DNA of 64,000 nucleotides from Rossellomorea vietnamensis NBRC 101237. GTDB taxonomy: Bacteria > Bacillota > Bacilli > Bacillales > Bacillaceae_B. A program made the translations under genes and the position numbers. Positions 50,456-58,899 of this stretch are shown here, piece after piece; position 1 is the first letter of the stretch; every line of letters begins with the position of its first letter. A model generated the notes under the pieces. That model saw only the letters and a list, made by a program, of their open reading frames with translations. It was not told the origin of the DNA and did not search any database. Where the stretch lies: contig NZ_BCVQ01000006.1 in assembly GCF_001591825.1 (NCBI RefSeq), positions 62,001 through 126,000 on the forward strand. Reading direction: 5' to 3'.

Positions 50456-50460
50456 ACATT

Positions 50461-52161
50461 CTAATACGATACACCCGTCCGTGTATGCGTCTTCTTAAAT
50501 TCACTCATATCCGGGTCGAAATAATCTTCATTGAATGCAGGGACGAACTTACCGTCCTTCAAGTAACCGGATCCCCATGTCGGATCCAGGGTCACCCATT
50601 CCCCGTCAAGATTCGCCTCCACCCACGCATGCCTTCCCGGAAAAATACCGCCTGCCCTGCCTTCCACGAATCTCGCCTCAATCTCGCTGGCACGAAGCAT
50701 GGCAATGGCCAGATACGCATAATCCTGGCACACGCCGGTTTTGGATCCCAGTGTTTTCAACGCACTGTCATCCCAGTTGAAATCATCATTTTCATACTTT
50801 TTAACATCATATGAAACATTCTTTGCGACATAATCATAGATGGCTTTTGCCTTGTCCCTGTCACTTGATTTTCCTGAAGTGACGGTATCTGCCTGCTTCT
50901 TGATTTCAGGTGAATCCGACTGAACACCGCGTGAAGGCAGGAGATCCCGCTTGTCTTCACCTGTGGATTCCACTTCGAACTTCGCAAAGCCGAAAAACCT
51001 GAAGTAATCACTGTTCTCTTCCTTGATTTCAGGCACACTGAGGGTCACTTCATACGTTCCCGGCCCAAAGCGCAGGTAAAACGAATCATTAAAGGTGAAA
51101 TCTTCAACAGGGATGACATCCAATGCTTCGTCCTCCCCTTTTTTGGTCGTGATATAAATATGCGACGTTTCCGGGCCGAATTCTGCTTCCGGATCGATGC
51201 TTCCCTTAACCCTGTATTGGCCATCCGACTCCTCTCCCCCAAATTGAGGAGATTCTAGGTCCACGCCCCGTTCACGATACGTATCCGCATACTCTATCGG
51301 GCTCATCACCCGGTCGGACTCGTTATCTATAAGAAGAGTGGTCGCCGTCTGGTAGTAATTTTCACGGTCTCCATCTGGAACCAGCACCTCGAGCTCGTGC
51401 ACCCCTTTTCCGTAAAACAAGGGAACATCATAGTTAAATTCCCCATCCTTCACGGGGATGACATGCTTCCAATTATCCGAATCCTTCTTTAGTCTGAGCA
51501 TGATCGTATCTTGATCCGAAAGACTGGCAGCCTCTCCTTTTAAAGAAAAGACTTGATTGCCTTTGACATAGCTGGATTTCGTACTTAATGACAGTTCCGC
51601 ATCCTGACCAAATGGTGTCATTGTCACATCCCTATTGATCTCATGATTCACATTATGGACGGTAAAAGACGCCGTATCATAGTAGTAATTTTCACGGTCC
51701 TTGCTGGGAAGTTGCACAGAGACGCTATACTCACCTTCCCCATTGAAAAAATGGATATCCTGTTTGAACTTGCCGTCTTCGATCGGTGTGTAATATTCGA
51801 GTTGCCTTCCTCCTGGCCCTTCTTCACTTGCCCTGACCTTTATCCAGACAAAGTCCGATTTTAAATCTTGATACTTTTCAATTTCCCCCTTCACGCTCAC
51901 CTTTCCATTTGCAGCGAATTCTTTATATACCGGTTCATCGATTGTGACGCCGATTTCCTCGCTGTAGGAGGTGAGTTTCAGAGGTTCTTCTTCCCCAATT
52001 TCATCATTCATTTTCTTTACTTCTTTTTCATACGGATCTTCATCCCTTTTACCGTCTTTCTTCCCCTCGCTGCTGGCATTCGAGTCACTGCATGCGGTCA
52101 CAAACAGGAAACTGCTCAACAAACACAGAACCAAAATCAAAAACGAACGTTTCTCCCTCAT
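50461..52161 (-). CDS. Transglutaminase-like domain lipoprotein
   Basis: A 566-aa exported protein. The N-terminus 'FLILVLCLLSSFLFVTAC' is a lipoprotein signal with lipidated Cys24. Three repeated beta domains follow (about 60-170, 175-285, 300-405), each with a block such as 'SVQLPSKDRENYYYDTASF' or 'EVLVPDGDRENYYQTATTL'. The C-terminal transglutaminase-like domain carries the triad Cys478 ('GVCQDYAYL'), His511 ('RHAWVEA') and Asp526 ('LDPTW'). Bacterial members act as proteases or cross-linkers at the cell surface. It has a strong ribosome-binding site (GAGGAGGAAGAC) and stands alone. Confidence 0.88.
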   Translation of the reverse strand: MREKRSFLILVLCLLSSFLFVTACSDSNASSEGKKDGKRDEDPYEKEVKKMNDEIGEEEPLKLTSYSEEIGVTIDEPVYKEFAANGKVSVKGEIEKYQDLKSDFVWIKVRASEEGPGGRQLEYYTPIEDGKFKQDIHFFNGEGEYSVSVQLPSKDRENYYYDTASFTVHNVNHEINRDVTMTPFGQDAELSLSTKSSYVKGNQVFSLKGEAASLSDQDTIMLRLKKDSDNWKHVIPVKDGEFNYDVPLFYGKGVHELEVLVPDGDRENYYQTATTLLIDNESDRVMSPIEYADTYRERGVDLESPQFGGEESDGQYRVKGSIDPEAEFGPETSHIYITTKKGEDEALDVIPVEDFTFNDSFYLRFGPGTYEVTLSVPEIKEENSDYFRFFGFAKFEVESTGEDKRDLLPSRGVQSDSPEIKKQADTVTSGKSSDRDKAKAIYDYVAKNVSYDVKKYENDDFNWDDSALKTLGSKTGVCQDYAYLAIAMLRASEIEARFVEGRAGGIFPGRHAWVEANLDGEWVTLDPTWGSGYLKDGKFVPAFNEDYFDPDMSEFKKTHTRTGVSY

Positions 52162-52244
52162 GTCTTCCTCCTCTAAACTTCTTTCCTATCTACACATACG
52201 AACCAGAAAGCTATTCGTTTCTGATTCTATTTTACTATTCATTT

Positions 52245-52289
52245 GAGGGACGGACCTCTAGTACGGGTCTGTTTTGAGGTCCGTCCCTC
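52245..52289. repeat. Full GGGACGGACC hairpin repeat
   Basis: Arms GAGGGACGGACCTC and GAGGTCCGTCCCTC enclose a 17-base loop with GTACGGGT. It lies downstream of the GNAT gene and upstream of the lipoprotein gene on the minus strand. Confidence 0.9.
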
Positions 52290-52297
52290 CTCCATTT

Positions 52298-52804
52298 CTA
52301 AATGTGCTTATAATAAATGATGGTCGCCTCTAGTTCCCCGAAAGGCGAGGTGGCGTAATCCGGTATGCGTCCTCCCTTTACGAACTCTAGGGAGGTGTAC
52401 AAATGATTAGATGGAGCTCCTTCTACTGTATCGAGAATGAGCAAGGTCCGTCCCTCTTCTTTCGCTCTTTTCTCTGCGGATTGCATGAGTTTTTTGGCGA
52501 TGCCTTTTTGGCGGAACGCGGGGTGAACCATCATTTTGGCGATTTCGGCTCTGTGGGTACCGTTTTGTTTGGTGCAAAGATGGAGCTGCACAGTTCCTGC
52601 AATGGCTTCCCCCACCCAGGCTATGTAAAGGATCACATAGGGACGCAGTGCATCACCCCAGAACTCCACTGCAGTAAAGCGATCCATTGGGGATAAAAAC
52701 CCTATGGACGCCCCGTCATCCACGACTGTCCTTAATAGGTGGGAAAGCTCAACTATATGCTCTTCTATGGTTGTCAGTTCTTTAATTTCCAGGTTTTTAT
52801 TCAT
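52298..52804 (-). CDS. GNAT family N-acetyltransferase
   Basis: Acetyltransferase of 168 aa. Core strands 'YVILYIAWVGEAIAGTVQLHLC' and 'EIAKMMVHPAFRQKGIAKKLMQSAEKRAKEEGRTLLILDT' with the acetyl-CoA loop RQKGIAKKL, then 'PSNHLYTSLEFVKGGRIPDYA'. The substrate is unknown. The DNA encoding 'EEGRTLL' contains GAGGGACGGACC, the core of the dispersed repeat, apparently by chance. Start ATG at 52804 after GAGGGTACATA. Confidence 0.85.
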   Translation of the reverse strand: MNKNLEIKELTTIEEHIVELSHLLRTVVDDGASIGFLSPMDRFTAVEFWGDALRPYVILYIAWVGEAIAGTVQLHLCTKQNGTHRAEIAKMMVHPAFRQKGIAKKLMQSAEKRAKEEGRTLLILDTVEGAPSNHLYTSLEFVKGGRIPDYATSPFGELEATIIYYKHI

Positions 52805-52926
52805 TATGTACCCTCGCCCCTCGAATTTTTTAATTTCTCACCTTTTTCTTTCCTCCATCATTTCTATAATCAAAGTATAACGAGTAATGAACCAACCTTC
52901 TAACTTTTTTTGGAATTTCCATACTC

Positions 52927-52973
52927 TTGTTATACACATACTAGAACAATTCTGTTATACTTAACATATAACA
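52927..52973 (+). promoter_or_regulatory. Operator candidates upstream of the gntR-type gene
   Basis: The octamer GTTATAC occurs twice in direct orientation (52929-52935 and 52954-52960), and TGTTATA/TATAACA form an inverted repeat at 52953-52973. These lie immediately upstream of the ribosome-binding site and probably overlap the promoter, fitting autoregulation by the GntR-type protein. Confidence 0.4.
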
Positions 52974-52991
52974 AAACTAGGAGGTGACGCT

Positions 52992-53375
52992 TTGTTTATC
53001 CAAATTGAACCTCAATCGGATACACCGATTTATGCACAGGTAACAAACGGGATCATGGAAGGGATTGTCAGGGGTGAATTGATTCCAGGAGATATCCTTC
53101 CTTCTGTACGGAGTCTTGCCGGTGACCTTGGTGTGAACATGCATACCGTGAATAAAAGCTATCATGAATTGGAAAGCAAAGGAGTGATCCGGATTGTTCC
53201 GAAGTCGGGTGCCGTCATTTGTTCACCTTCCGAGGGAACGATTCCTCCCCAAAGGTTGAATCAGATTTCAGAAGAATTACGGCCGATCTTAGTCGAATCA
53301 CTGGTCGCCGGCATGAACGAAGAAGAAATTACAGAATTAGTCGCATCGATCATTTCAAACGTTAAGGGGGATTAA
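52992..53375 (+). CDS. GntR-family regulator, YhcF-type
   Basis: A short GntR regulator of 127 aa with the winged-helix domain 'PIYAQVTNGIMEGIVRGELIPGDILPSVRSLAGDLGVNMHTVNKSYHELESKGVIRIVPKSG' (about 11-72) and only a short helical C-terminus for dimerisation, as in YhcF/YtrA proteins that control neighbouring membrane protein genes. The start codon is TTG at 52992 with AGGAGGTGACGCT before it. It is followed after three bases by a DUF1648 membrane protein, its presumed target or partner. Confidence 0.88.
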   Translation: MFIQIEPQSDTPIYAQVTNGIMEGIVRGELIPGDILPSVRSLAGDLGVNMHTVNKSYHELESKGVIRIVPKSGAVICSPSEGTIPPQRLNQISEELRPILVESLVAGMNEEEITELVASIISNVKGD

Positions 53376-53378
53376 AAA

Positions 53379-54482
53379 ATGGAAATGACTCTTATTTTCG
53401 TCACGATAGGCTTTCTGGCAGCACTCCAAATGGCGGTTCCTTTCATTGTGAAGCGAACGGTTGTGTTCGGTGTAACCATACCTGTTGATGAGATAAAGAA
53501 TACACAACTTCGTCATTATAAAAAACTTTATGCCATCCTGACATTGTTCGTCTCAATCATCGTGTTGGCCACCTATTTCATCTGGTCATCAATGAACACC
53601 CTCACAGAAAATGTACTCATATTTGCTGGATTGTTTATGCCCTTTGTCATCTTATTAATCTCGATGGCCCTTTATTTTTATTTTCATATGAAAGTGACGC
53701 AATTGAAAAAGCAAGAGCAGTGGTTCAAGGACCGAAAGCAGGTTCGCGTTTCTGAGTTGAACCTCAGAACGAAGGATGAAATGCTCCCATGGATCGTGTA
53801 CGTCATCCCCATGGTCATCACAGTCGGGTTAGTGGTGTTTACTTTATTAAATTACGCAAGCCTCCCGGACCAGATTCCTACCCACTGGGGACCGGATGGT
53901 AAGCCCGATGCTTTCACCGGTAAAACGTATCTTTCCGCTCTGACACTTCCTCTCGTGCTACTGGTGATGAACGCCATGTTCCTCGGGATCAATGAACTCA
54001 CAAGAAATTCGGGCATCAAGCTGAGCGCCGGGAATGTCAAGGCATCCCGCGTCCGTCAGCTGCGTCTTCGAAAGTACACGAGCTGGCTATTGTTCTTCAT
54101 TTCCGTCCTGGTGTCCATGCTGTTTACGTTCCTGCAGTTCACCACTCTCTACGAAAATAGCGTCAGTGACCTCCTGATCATCACGATGCCACTTGCCTTC
54201 TCTGCACTCGTGCTGATTGGGACAGTCATTCTGGCCATTAAAGTAGGGAAAAAGGATTCAGACCTGGATGTGGAAATCATCGATGAAAGCCCCGGTGATG
54301 TGATCAACGCTGACGACGATCAATACTGGAAAGGCGGCCTCATCTACTTCAATCCCGAAGATCCTTCCATCTTCGTCGAAAAGCGCTTCGGAGTAGGCTG
54401 GACCCTGAACTTCGCAAGACCCTTGGGATACATCGTCCTCATCGGACCACTCCTTGTCATACTGATCGTGACACTCCTATGA
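53379..54482 (+). CDS. DUF1648/DUF5808 multipass membrane protein (SdpI-like)
   Basis: A 367-aa membrane protein with about nine helices. A DUF1648 segment 'YASLPDQIPTHWGPDGKPDAFTGKTYLSALTLPLVLLVMNAMF' (about 160-205) is typical of SdpI-like proteins, and the C-terminal 'WKGGLIYFNPEDPSIFVEKRFGVGWTLNFARP' (about 310-342) is the DUF5808 signature. In B. subtilis SdpI confers immunity to the SdpC toxin and controls a regulator by sequestration; pairing with a GntR-type gene is common for these proteins. No toxin gene is adjacent. A GGGACGGACC repeat follows the stop codon. Confidence 0.8.
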   Translation: MEMTLIFVTIGFLAALQMAVPFIVKRTVVFGVTIPVDEIKNTQLRHYKKLYAILTLFVSIIVLATYFIWSSMNTLTENVLIFAGLFMPFVILLISMALYFYFHMKVTQLKKQEQWFKDRKQVRVSELNLRTKDEMLPWIVYVIPMVITVGLVVFTLLNYASLPDQIPTHWGPDGKPDAFTGKTYLSALTLPLVLLVMNAMFLGINELTRNSGIKLSAGNVKASRVRQLRLRKYTSWLLFFISVLVSMLFTFLQFTTLYENSVSDLLIITMPLAFSALVLIGTVILAIKVGKKDSDLDVEIIDESPGDVINADDDQYWKGGLIYFNPEDPSIFVEKRFGVGWTLNFARPLGYIVLIGPLLVILIVTLL

Positions 54483-54486
54483 TCTA

Positions 54487-54555
54487 GAGGGACGGACCTC
54501 GAAAATCAGGCCAAGACGTGACGCAAACGTCCTGCTGATTTGAGCTCCGTCCCTT
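54487..54555. repeat. GGGACGGACC hairpin repeat with mutated right arm
   Basis: Left arm GAGGGACGGACCTCGAAAATCAG, broken after 20 bases from its partner by mismatches: the right arm reads CTGATTTGAGCTCCGTCCCTT. Inner stem GACGT/ACGTC. It follows the DUF1648 gene. Confidence 0.85.
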
Positions 54556-54616
54556 TCTTTATGCGGTTTCCACGATTTGTCTTCCTGCCGGACAGTTCCA
54601 TTATTCACCCGAAACC

Positions 54617-54629
54617 GAGGTCCGTCCCT
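54617..54629. repeat. Second right arm of the GGGACGGACC repeat
   Basis: GAGGTCCGTCCCT about 60 bases beyond the previous copy, without its own left arm. It suggests two overlapping or recombined copies in this gap. Confidence 0.75.
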
Positions 54630-54756
54630 ACTAAAAAAGGCTCAATCTCTGGAAATTCGACAATTGTTATGGACAGATTGTTCGGAATACTATATAAATA
54701 GTAGATGGAAACTCACAAAGAAAACGTTTACAACATGAGATGACAAGGAGGATTCT

Positions 54757-56175
54757 ATGTTAGATGTGCTAGACAAGATTAATTCATTCTTATGGGGGAC
54801 ACCAAGTTTAGTGCTATTATTCGGGACAGGTCTTTTCCTGACCTTTATGCTGAAAGGCCTTCAGTTCCGCAAACTGATGTATGCTTTTAAACTGGCTTTT
54901 ACGAAGGAGAAGCCTTCTGCATCCTCTGATCAATCTGAAGGGGATATCAGTAATTTCAAAACGCTGATGACGGCTTTATCCGCAACGATCGGAAACGGGA
55001 ACATTGCCGGAGTGGCAACAGCCCTCACCATCGGGGGACCAGGGGCGATCTTCTGGATGTGGATCGTCGGCCTCCTCGGGATGGCGACGAAATACGCAGA
55101 AGCCCTTCTTGCCATGAAATACCGTGTAAAAAATAAAAACGGGGAATACTCCGGCGGTCCTATGTATTATGTAGAAAAAGGCCTTGGAAGCAAGTGGAAG
55201 TGGCTGGCCGTCGCATTCGCATTGTTCGGTGCGTTCGCCGCTCTCGGAATCGGAAACAGTGTACAGTCGAATACGATTGCCGATGTCATGGGCACAAGCT
55301 TTCACATTAACAATCTGACAACGGGTATCATTCTCGCCGTCCTGACAGGATTGATCATTTTTGGAGGGATTCAGCGGATCAGTACCGTCGCGTCCTTCTT
55401 TGTTCCGGTCATGGCGTTCCTGTACATCGGTGGTTCCCTTCTGATTATCGTCTTGAATTACGATATGATCATTCCAGCGTTTAAAATGATTTTCTTCTAC
55501 GCATTCAATCCTGTGGCCGCTGCTGGTGGATTTACAGGGATCATTATTTCAGAAGCGATCCGCAGCGGGGTATCAAGAGGTATCTTCTCAAACGAAGCAG
55601 GCCTTGGTACGGCAGCACTGATTGCCGGTAATGCGAAAACGGATCATCCGGTCAAGCAGGCCCTTGTCGCCATGACAGGAACTTTCATCGTCACGATCGT
55701 CGTGTGTACGATGACCGGTCTCGTTCTCTTGATCACAGGTTTCTGGGATCCGACAGGCGGAACGATATCAGGTGTCGAGCACGCACCGAGTCTTGACGGT
55801 GGAGCATTGACGAGCGCAGCGTTTGGACATGCCCTTGGTGTGGTTGGAGAGTATATCGTTTCCTTCTCCGTCATCTTCTTTGGATTCTCTACGATCGTCG
55901 GATGGTACATGTACGGAGAGAAATGCTTCGAATATATCACGAATTACCGCTTTGCCAATTCCTACAGGCTTATTTACATTTTTGCCACCGGACTTGGTGC
56001 AGTCGCGAATCTAGACCTGGTTTGGGCCTTTGCCGACATGTCCAATGCCTTGATGATGATTCCGAACCTGATTGCCTTACTATTACTCTATAAAGTCATC
56101 GTTTCGGAAACAAACCATTATTTCAACGAATACATGCCGATGATGGAAGCTCAGCCTAAAAGAAAAGCCAGTTAA
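54757..56175 (+). CDS. Alanine/glycine:cation symporter (AGCS) family protein, AlsT-like
   Basis: Sodium-coupled amino acid importer of 472 aa with about eleven helices. Family motifs: 'LFLTFMLKGLQFRKL', 'FKTLMTALSATIGNGNIAGVATALTIGGPGAIFWMWIVGLLGMATKYAEALLAMKYR' (about 70-126), 'GGPMYYVEKGLGSKWK' and 'SRGIFSNEAGLGTAALI'. Members transport alanine, glycine or glutamine; AlsT of B. subtilis takes up glutamine. Ribosome-binding site AAGGAGGATTCT-ATG. A perfect terminator follows; the gene is monocistronic. Confidence 0.93.
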   Translation: MLDVLDKINSFLWGTPSLVLLFGTGLFLTFMLKGLQFRKLMYAFKLAFTKEKPSASSDQSEGDISNFKTLMTALSATIGNGNIAGVATALTIGGPGAIFWMWIVGLLGMATKYAEALLAMKYRVKNKNGEYSGGPMYYVEKGLGSKWKWLAVAFALFGAFAALGIGNSVQSNTIADVMGTSFHINNLTTGIILAVLTGLIIFGGIQRISTVASFFVPVMAFLYIGGSLLIIVLNYDMIIPAFKMIFFYAFNPVAAAGGFTGIIISEAIRSGVSRGIFSNEAGLGTAALIAGNAKTDHPVKQALVAMTGTFIVTIVVCTMTGLVLLITGFWDPTGGTISGVEHAPSLDGGALTSAAFGHALGVVGEYIVSFSVIFFGFSTIVGWYMYGEKCFEYITNYRFANSYRLIYIFATGLGAVANLDLVWAFADMSNALMMIPNLIALLLLYKVIVSETNHYFNEYMPMMEAQPKRKAS

Positions 56176-56179
56176 ACTA

Positions 56180-56218
56180 AAAACCCGTTGTGATAACGTC
56201 ATCACAACGGTTTTTTCA
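56180..56218. terminator. Bidirectional terminator after the AGCS gene
   Basis: CCGTTGTGAT and ATCACAACGG form a perfect 10-bp stem around AACGTC, with AAAAA before and TTTTTT after, so it can also end the convergent GNAT transcript (whose stop lies inside the loop region). Confidence 0.88.
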
Positions 56219-56732
56219 TTAGGGGAACTTCATATTTACAATGACGGCCATGGATATTGATGACTTCCTTTAACGGATACCGTTTTTGGTAATAGCTGTT
56301 CAGACCCTCATTGGCTGCGATGCAATCGAAGCGGATGCTTTTTTTACCGGACGTTCTCATAGCATTTTCAGCCCAATCCAAAAGGCTTGTCCCAATCCCT
56401 TTTCCCGCAAAATCTCTGTGAACCGCCAATCTATGTAAGTATGCAACATCATCCCCTGCTTCCTCTCCCCAAATATCCACATCCCATTCATTCGGTGCCG
56501 ATTCGAGTGTCAGGGTTGCCATCGCTTTCCCATCATGTTCTACGATATAGGTGGAGTCATTTTCAATGGAAGCGATGATTTCTTCTTTGTTTCCTTCAAG
56601 ATCAGTCAGGTAATAATCCCACTGCTTCGTTCCTTTTGAACGTAACCAGCCAGCTGCATTCACCAATAACTCCAGCACTTCTTCAAGGTCTTCCTTTTTC
56701 GCTAGTCTGATATCCTGAATCTCTTCTTTCAT
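56202..56732 (-). CDS. GNAT family N-acetyltransferase
   Basis: Acetyltransferase of 176 aa: 'QDIRLAKKEDLEEVLELLVNAAGWLRSKGTKQWDYYL' at the start, 'STYIVEHDGKAMATLTLES', and the acetyl-CoA-binding core 'YLHRLAVHRDFAGKGIGTSLLDWAENAMRTSGKKSIRFDCIAANEGLNSYYQKRYP' with the GKGIGT loop. The substrate is unknown. The ATG at 56732 is preceded by AAAGGTGTGGTTGGCC; the reading frame stays open upstream but lacks a ribosome-binding site. Single-gene unit. Confidence 0.83.
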   Translation of the reverse strand: MKEEIQDIRLAKKEDLEEVLELLVNAAGWLRSKGTKQWDYYLTDLEGNKEEIIASIENDSTYIVEHDGKAMATLTLESAPNEWDVDIWGEEAGDDVAYLHRLAVHRDFAGKGIGTSLLDWAENAMRTSGKKSIRFDCIAANEGLNSYYQKRYPLKEVINIHGRHCKYEVPLMKKPL

Positions 56733-56837
56733 GGCCAACCACACCTTTCCTTGTTTTACCAAATCATAACATAGTATTGATTTCCAGGCATAAAAAAACC
56801 ATCCCTCTTCACAAAGACAAAGGGATGGTTCCATTCC

Positions 56838-57908
56838 TCAGGCATACCACTTATGCCACATATGGTCATTTCTTCCTCTGGCAAAGGCATCCACCCGGTT
56901 GGGTCCCCAGGAAACGACTCCCGGTGATGAACGCACGCCTCCACGGGGAGCACCAAGATCCTCCCAGTTGCTCCAGCGGGAACCGTTCCACCATTTATGC
57001 CACATATTGTTGTTGTCTCCACGGACAAAGGTGTCGATTCGATTGGCTGCCCATGAAGAGGCTGCCGGAGCCCCTTCGAACCCACGAGGCGGCGATCCGA
57101 GATCTTCCCAATTACTCCATCTTGAACCGTTCCACCACTTATGCCACATCCGGTCATTGTTTCCACGTATAAAGCAATCGATCCGATTGGGTCCCCAGGA
57201 TACGGCACCCGGTGAATCCCTCAGGCCGCCCCTTGGAGCGCCAAGGTTCTCCCATTGACTCCAGTTCCTGCCGTCCCACCATTTATGCCAAAGATTATTG
57301 TCGTATCCTTGGACGAACACATCCAGCCGATTGGCTGACCATGATGACACTGCCGGATCTCCCTTGAAGCCACGCGGCGGCCCTCCAAGGTCTTCCCACT
57401 CACTCCAGCTTCTTCCGTCCCACCATTTATGAAAGAGCGTATCCCGGTTCCCCCTTACAAAGGTGTCAATCCTGTTTCTGCCCCACGATACGGCAGCAGG
57501 CGAACTCTTCAACCCCCGCCTTGGAGCTCCGAGGTCCTCCCACTCACTCCAGCGGGAACCGTCCCACCATTTATGATACATTCTGTCTTTTTCACTTCTG
57601 ACAAACGTATCCAGCCGGTTGGCCTGCCAGGATGCAACGGCAGGTGAACCCTTCATCCCACGCGGCGGTGCACCAAGATCCTCCCATTCCCTCCAATTGG
57701 CCCGGGAGTCAAATGGATCCGTGTTGTAGACAGGCTCTTGGATATATCCCTGATAAGGGTGATTCTGCGGATAGTAATCATACTGTGGAATGTATTGCGG
57801 ATAAGTATGTGGTGAGAACATATCTTCATAATCGTTTCTCACTTCTGCTCCAAACGGGTAACACTCATACGCTGTTGGATAAACCGGATAGCGTCGTTGA
57901 AAAAACAT
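56838..57908 (-). CDS. Six-bladed beta-propeller protein (PLL-lectin/DUF346 type), probable spore-surface protein
   Basis: A 356-aa protein. Residues 1-70 are rich in Tyr and Pro ('RRYPVYPTAYECYPFG', 'YIPQYDYYPQNHPYQGY'), like Bacillus coat and exosporium proteins. Six 48-residue repeats follow, each with the pattern W-S-x-W-E-D-L-G, then (P)PRG, SPxxxSW, NR(I/L)D(T/V)F(V/I)RG and (M/L)xHKWW(D/N)G. The repeats alternate between two types (PPRG...ANR and PRGG...GPNR), so the array grew as two-blade units. This is the fold of fucose-binding PLL/AAL-type lectins. No signal peptide. A sigma-K-like promoter lies upstream. Sugar binding is inferred. Confidence 0.78.
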   Translation of the reverse strand: MFFQRRYPVYPTAYECYPFGAEVRNDYEDMFSPHTYPQYIPQYDYYPQNHPYQGYIQEPVYNTDPFDSRANWREWEDLGAPPRGMKGSPAVASWQANRLDTFVRSEKDRMYHKWWDGSRWSEWEDLGAPRRGLKSSPAAVSWGRNRIDTFVRGNRDTLFHKWWDGRSWSEWEDLGGPPRGFKGDPAVSSWSANRLDVFVQGYDNNLWHKWWDGRNWSQWENLGAPRGGLRDSPGAVSWGPNRIDCFIRGNNDRMWHKWWNGSRWSNWEDLGSPPRGFEGAPAASSWAANRIDTFVRGDNNNMWHKWWNGSRWSNWEDLGAPRGGVRSSPGVVSWGPNRVDAFARGRNDHMWHKWYA

Positions 57909-57928
57909 ACTGCATCCCTCCTCAAGCT

Positions 57929-57954
57929 TACTGTATGCAGAAGCCCAGATGGGT
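57929..57954 (-). promoter_or_regulatory. Sigma-K-like promoter of the propeller gene
   Basis: On the minus strand CATACAGTA matches the sigma-K -10 pattern CATANNNTA, and an AC dinucleotide lies 15 bases upstream as expected for the -35. Transcription would begin just ahead of the GAGGAGG ribosome-binding site. The match is by eye. Confidence 0.4.
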
Positions 57955-58014
57955 GAGCATGTACGATGATTGACGATTTTTTGTAAAGGTTATCGTATAC
58001 TTTTTCATAAAGAA

Positions 58015-58042
58015 AAAAGCACCCTAAACCAAGGTGCTACTA
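58015..58042 (-). terminator. Intrinsic terminator of the CtaG/DUF2243 operon
   Basis: AGCACCTT and GGGTGCT pair in the minus direction around GGTTTA and are followed by TTTTTTC. The stem begins inside the last codons of the CtaG-like gene. Confidence 0.7.
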
Positions 58043-58899
58043 CCCTTATGATCGGAATTATACTTTAAACGGCTTTGTCTCCTCAAAGTTTTCATGGTCT
58101 TTGCTCTTACCGGCCGGACAGCTTTATACCACTGATAACAAAAAATTACGATCAGAATCAAATCAATCATATCACCGCCATAATACATAAGCATCCCTCC
58201 ACTCTGTGCCTGATCACGGGGTACTCCATTCGGAGGGTGGGCATATATGTATTTAGACAAAATGCCATGGCCACTCAAGGAAAGGATCAATACAATCCCT
58301 CTGTAAATATACCCTGTTCTATGCGGGGCAGGATCAATATAAATCATGGAGATGGTAAAGAGATATCCAGCAAGGAAGACGTGGATGTGTATGAATAAAA
58401 ATAGCAGTAAATCGTGATGCATGTCCTCGTACAAACTGGTGGTATAAAGAACCCACAGACCTCCTATATTAAGGGTGGCAGCGAAAATGGGGTCACTCAC
58501 CATTCTGATCATGCGGCTTTTCAGTATGTATGACAGTCTCCTGGCAAGGGGGACTGGCAACGTCCGCAGTGTAATTGTTACCGGCGCAGCTAGCACCAAG
58601 AGAAGAGGGGCCAGCATTCCTAAAAGCAGATGACCAAGCATATGAAAAGAAAACTCCATATGTGCCCGCTGAGCCACCGGTCCTGATACAGCAACCAATG
58701 CACAGCCGACACCGATGACCCATAAGATTGTACGGGAAACCGGCCATTTTTTATGTTTACGATTGGAAACTACCACAGCAAGGAGGTACAGTACTAATAC
58801 AACGATAAAAGGAACGGCTAGTAGAATATGAGAATTCGATCCAACGCCTTGAGATACGTTTAAGAAAGAATGATCAGTTTGCATTTGCGGTATTCTCAT
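58024..58899 (-). CDS. Cytochrome c oxidase assembly factor CtaG family (caa3_CtaG) membrane protein
   Basis: A 291-aa membrane protein (or 286 aa from the ATG at 58884) with seven helices of the caa3_CtaG/copper-chaperone family. 'RTILWVIGVGCALVAVSGPVAQRAHMEFSFHMLGHLLLGMLAPLLLVLAAPVTITLRTLP' carries conserved His residues that may bind copper, and 'HIHVFLAGYLFTISMIYIDPAPHR' is a second signature. It probably helps deliver copper to a caa3-type oxidase or acts in copper handling. It overlaps the upstream DUF2243 gene by 26 bases and shares its operon. Confidence 0.85.
   Translation of the reverse strand: MRIPQMQTDHSFLNVSQGVGSNSHILLAVPFIVVLVLYLLAVVVSNRKHKKWPVSRTILWVIGVGCALVAVSGPVAQRAHMEFSFHMLGHLLLGMLAPLLLVLAAPVTITLRTLPVPLARRLSYILKSRMIRMVSDPIFAATLNIGGLWVLYTTSLYEDMHHDLLLFLFIHIHVFLAGYLFTISMIYIDPAPHRTGYIYRGIVLILSLSGHGILSKYIYAHPPNGVPRDQAQSGGMLMYYGGDMIDLILIVIFCYQWYKAVRPVRAKTMKTLRRQSRLKYNSDHKGSSTLV

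Noticed and set aside
52445-52456. GGTCCGTCCCTC inside the GNAT gene
   Set aside because: It encodes EEGRTL within the conserved fold and lacks a second arm, so it is not counted as a repeat copy.
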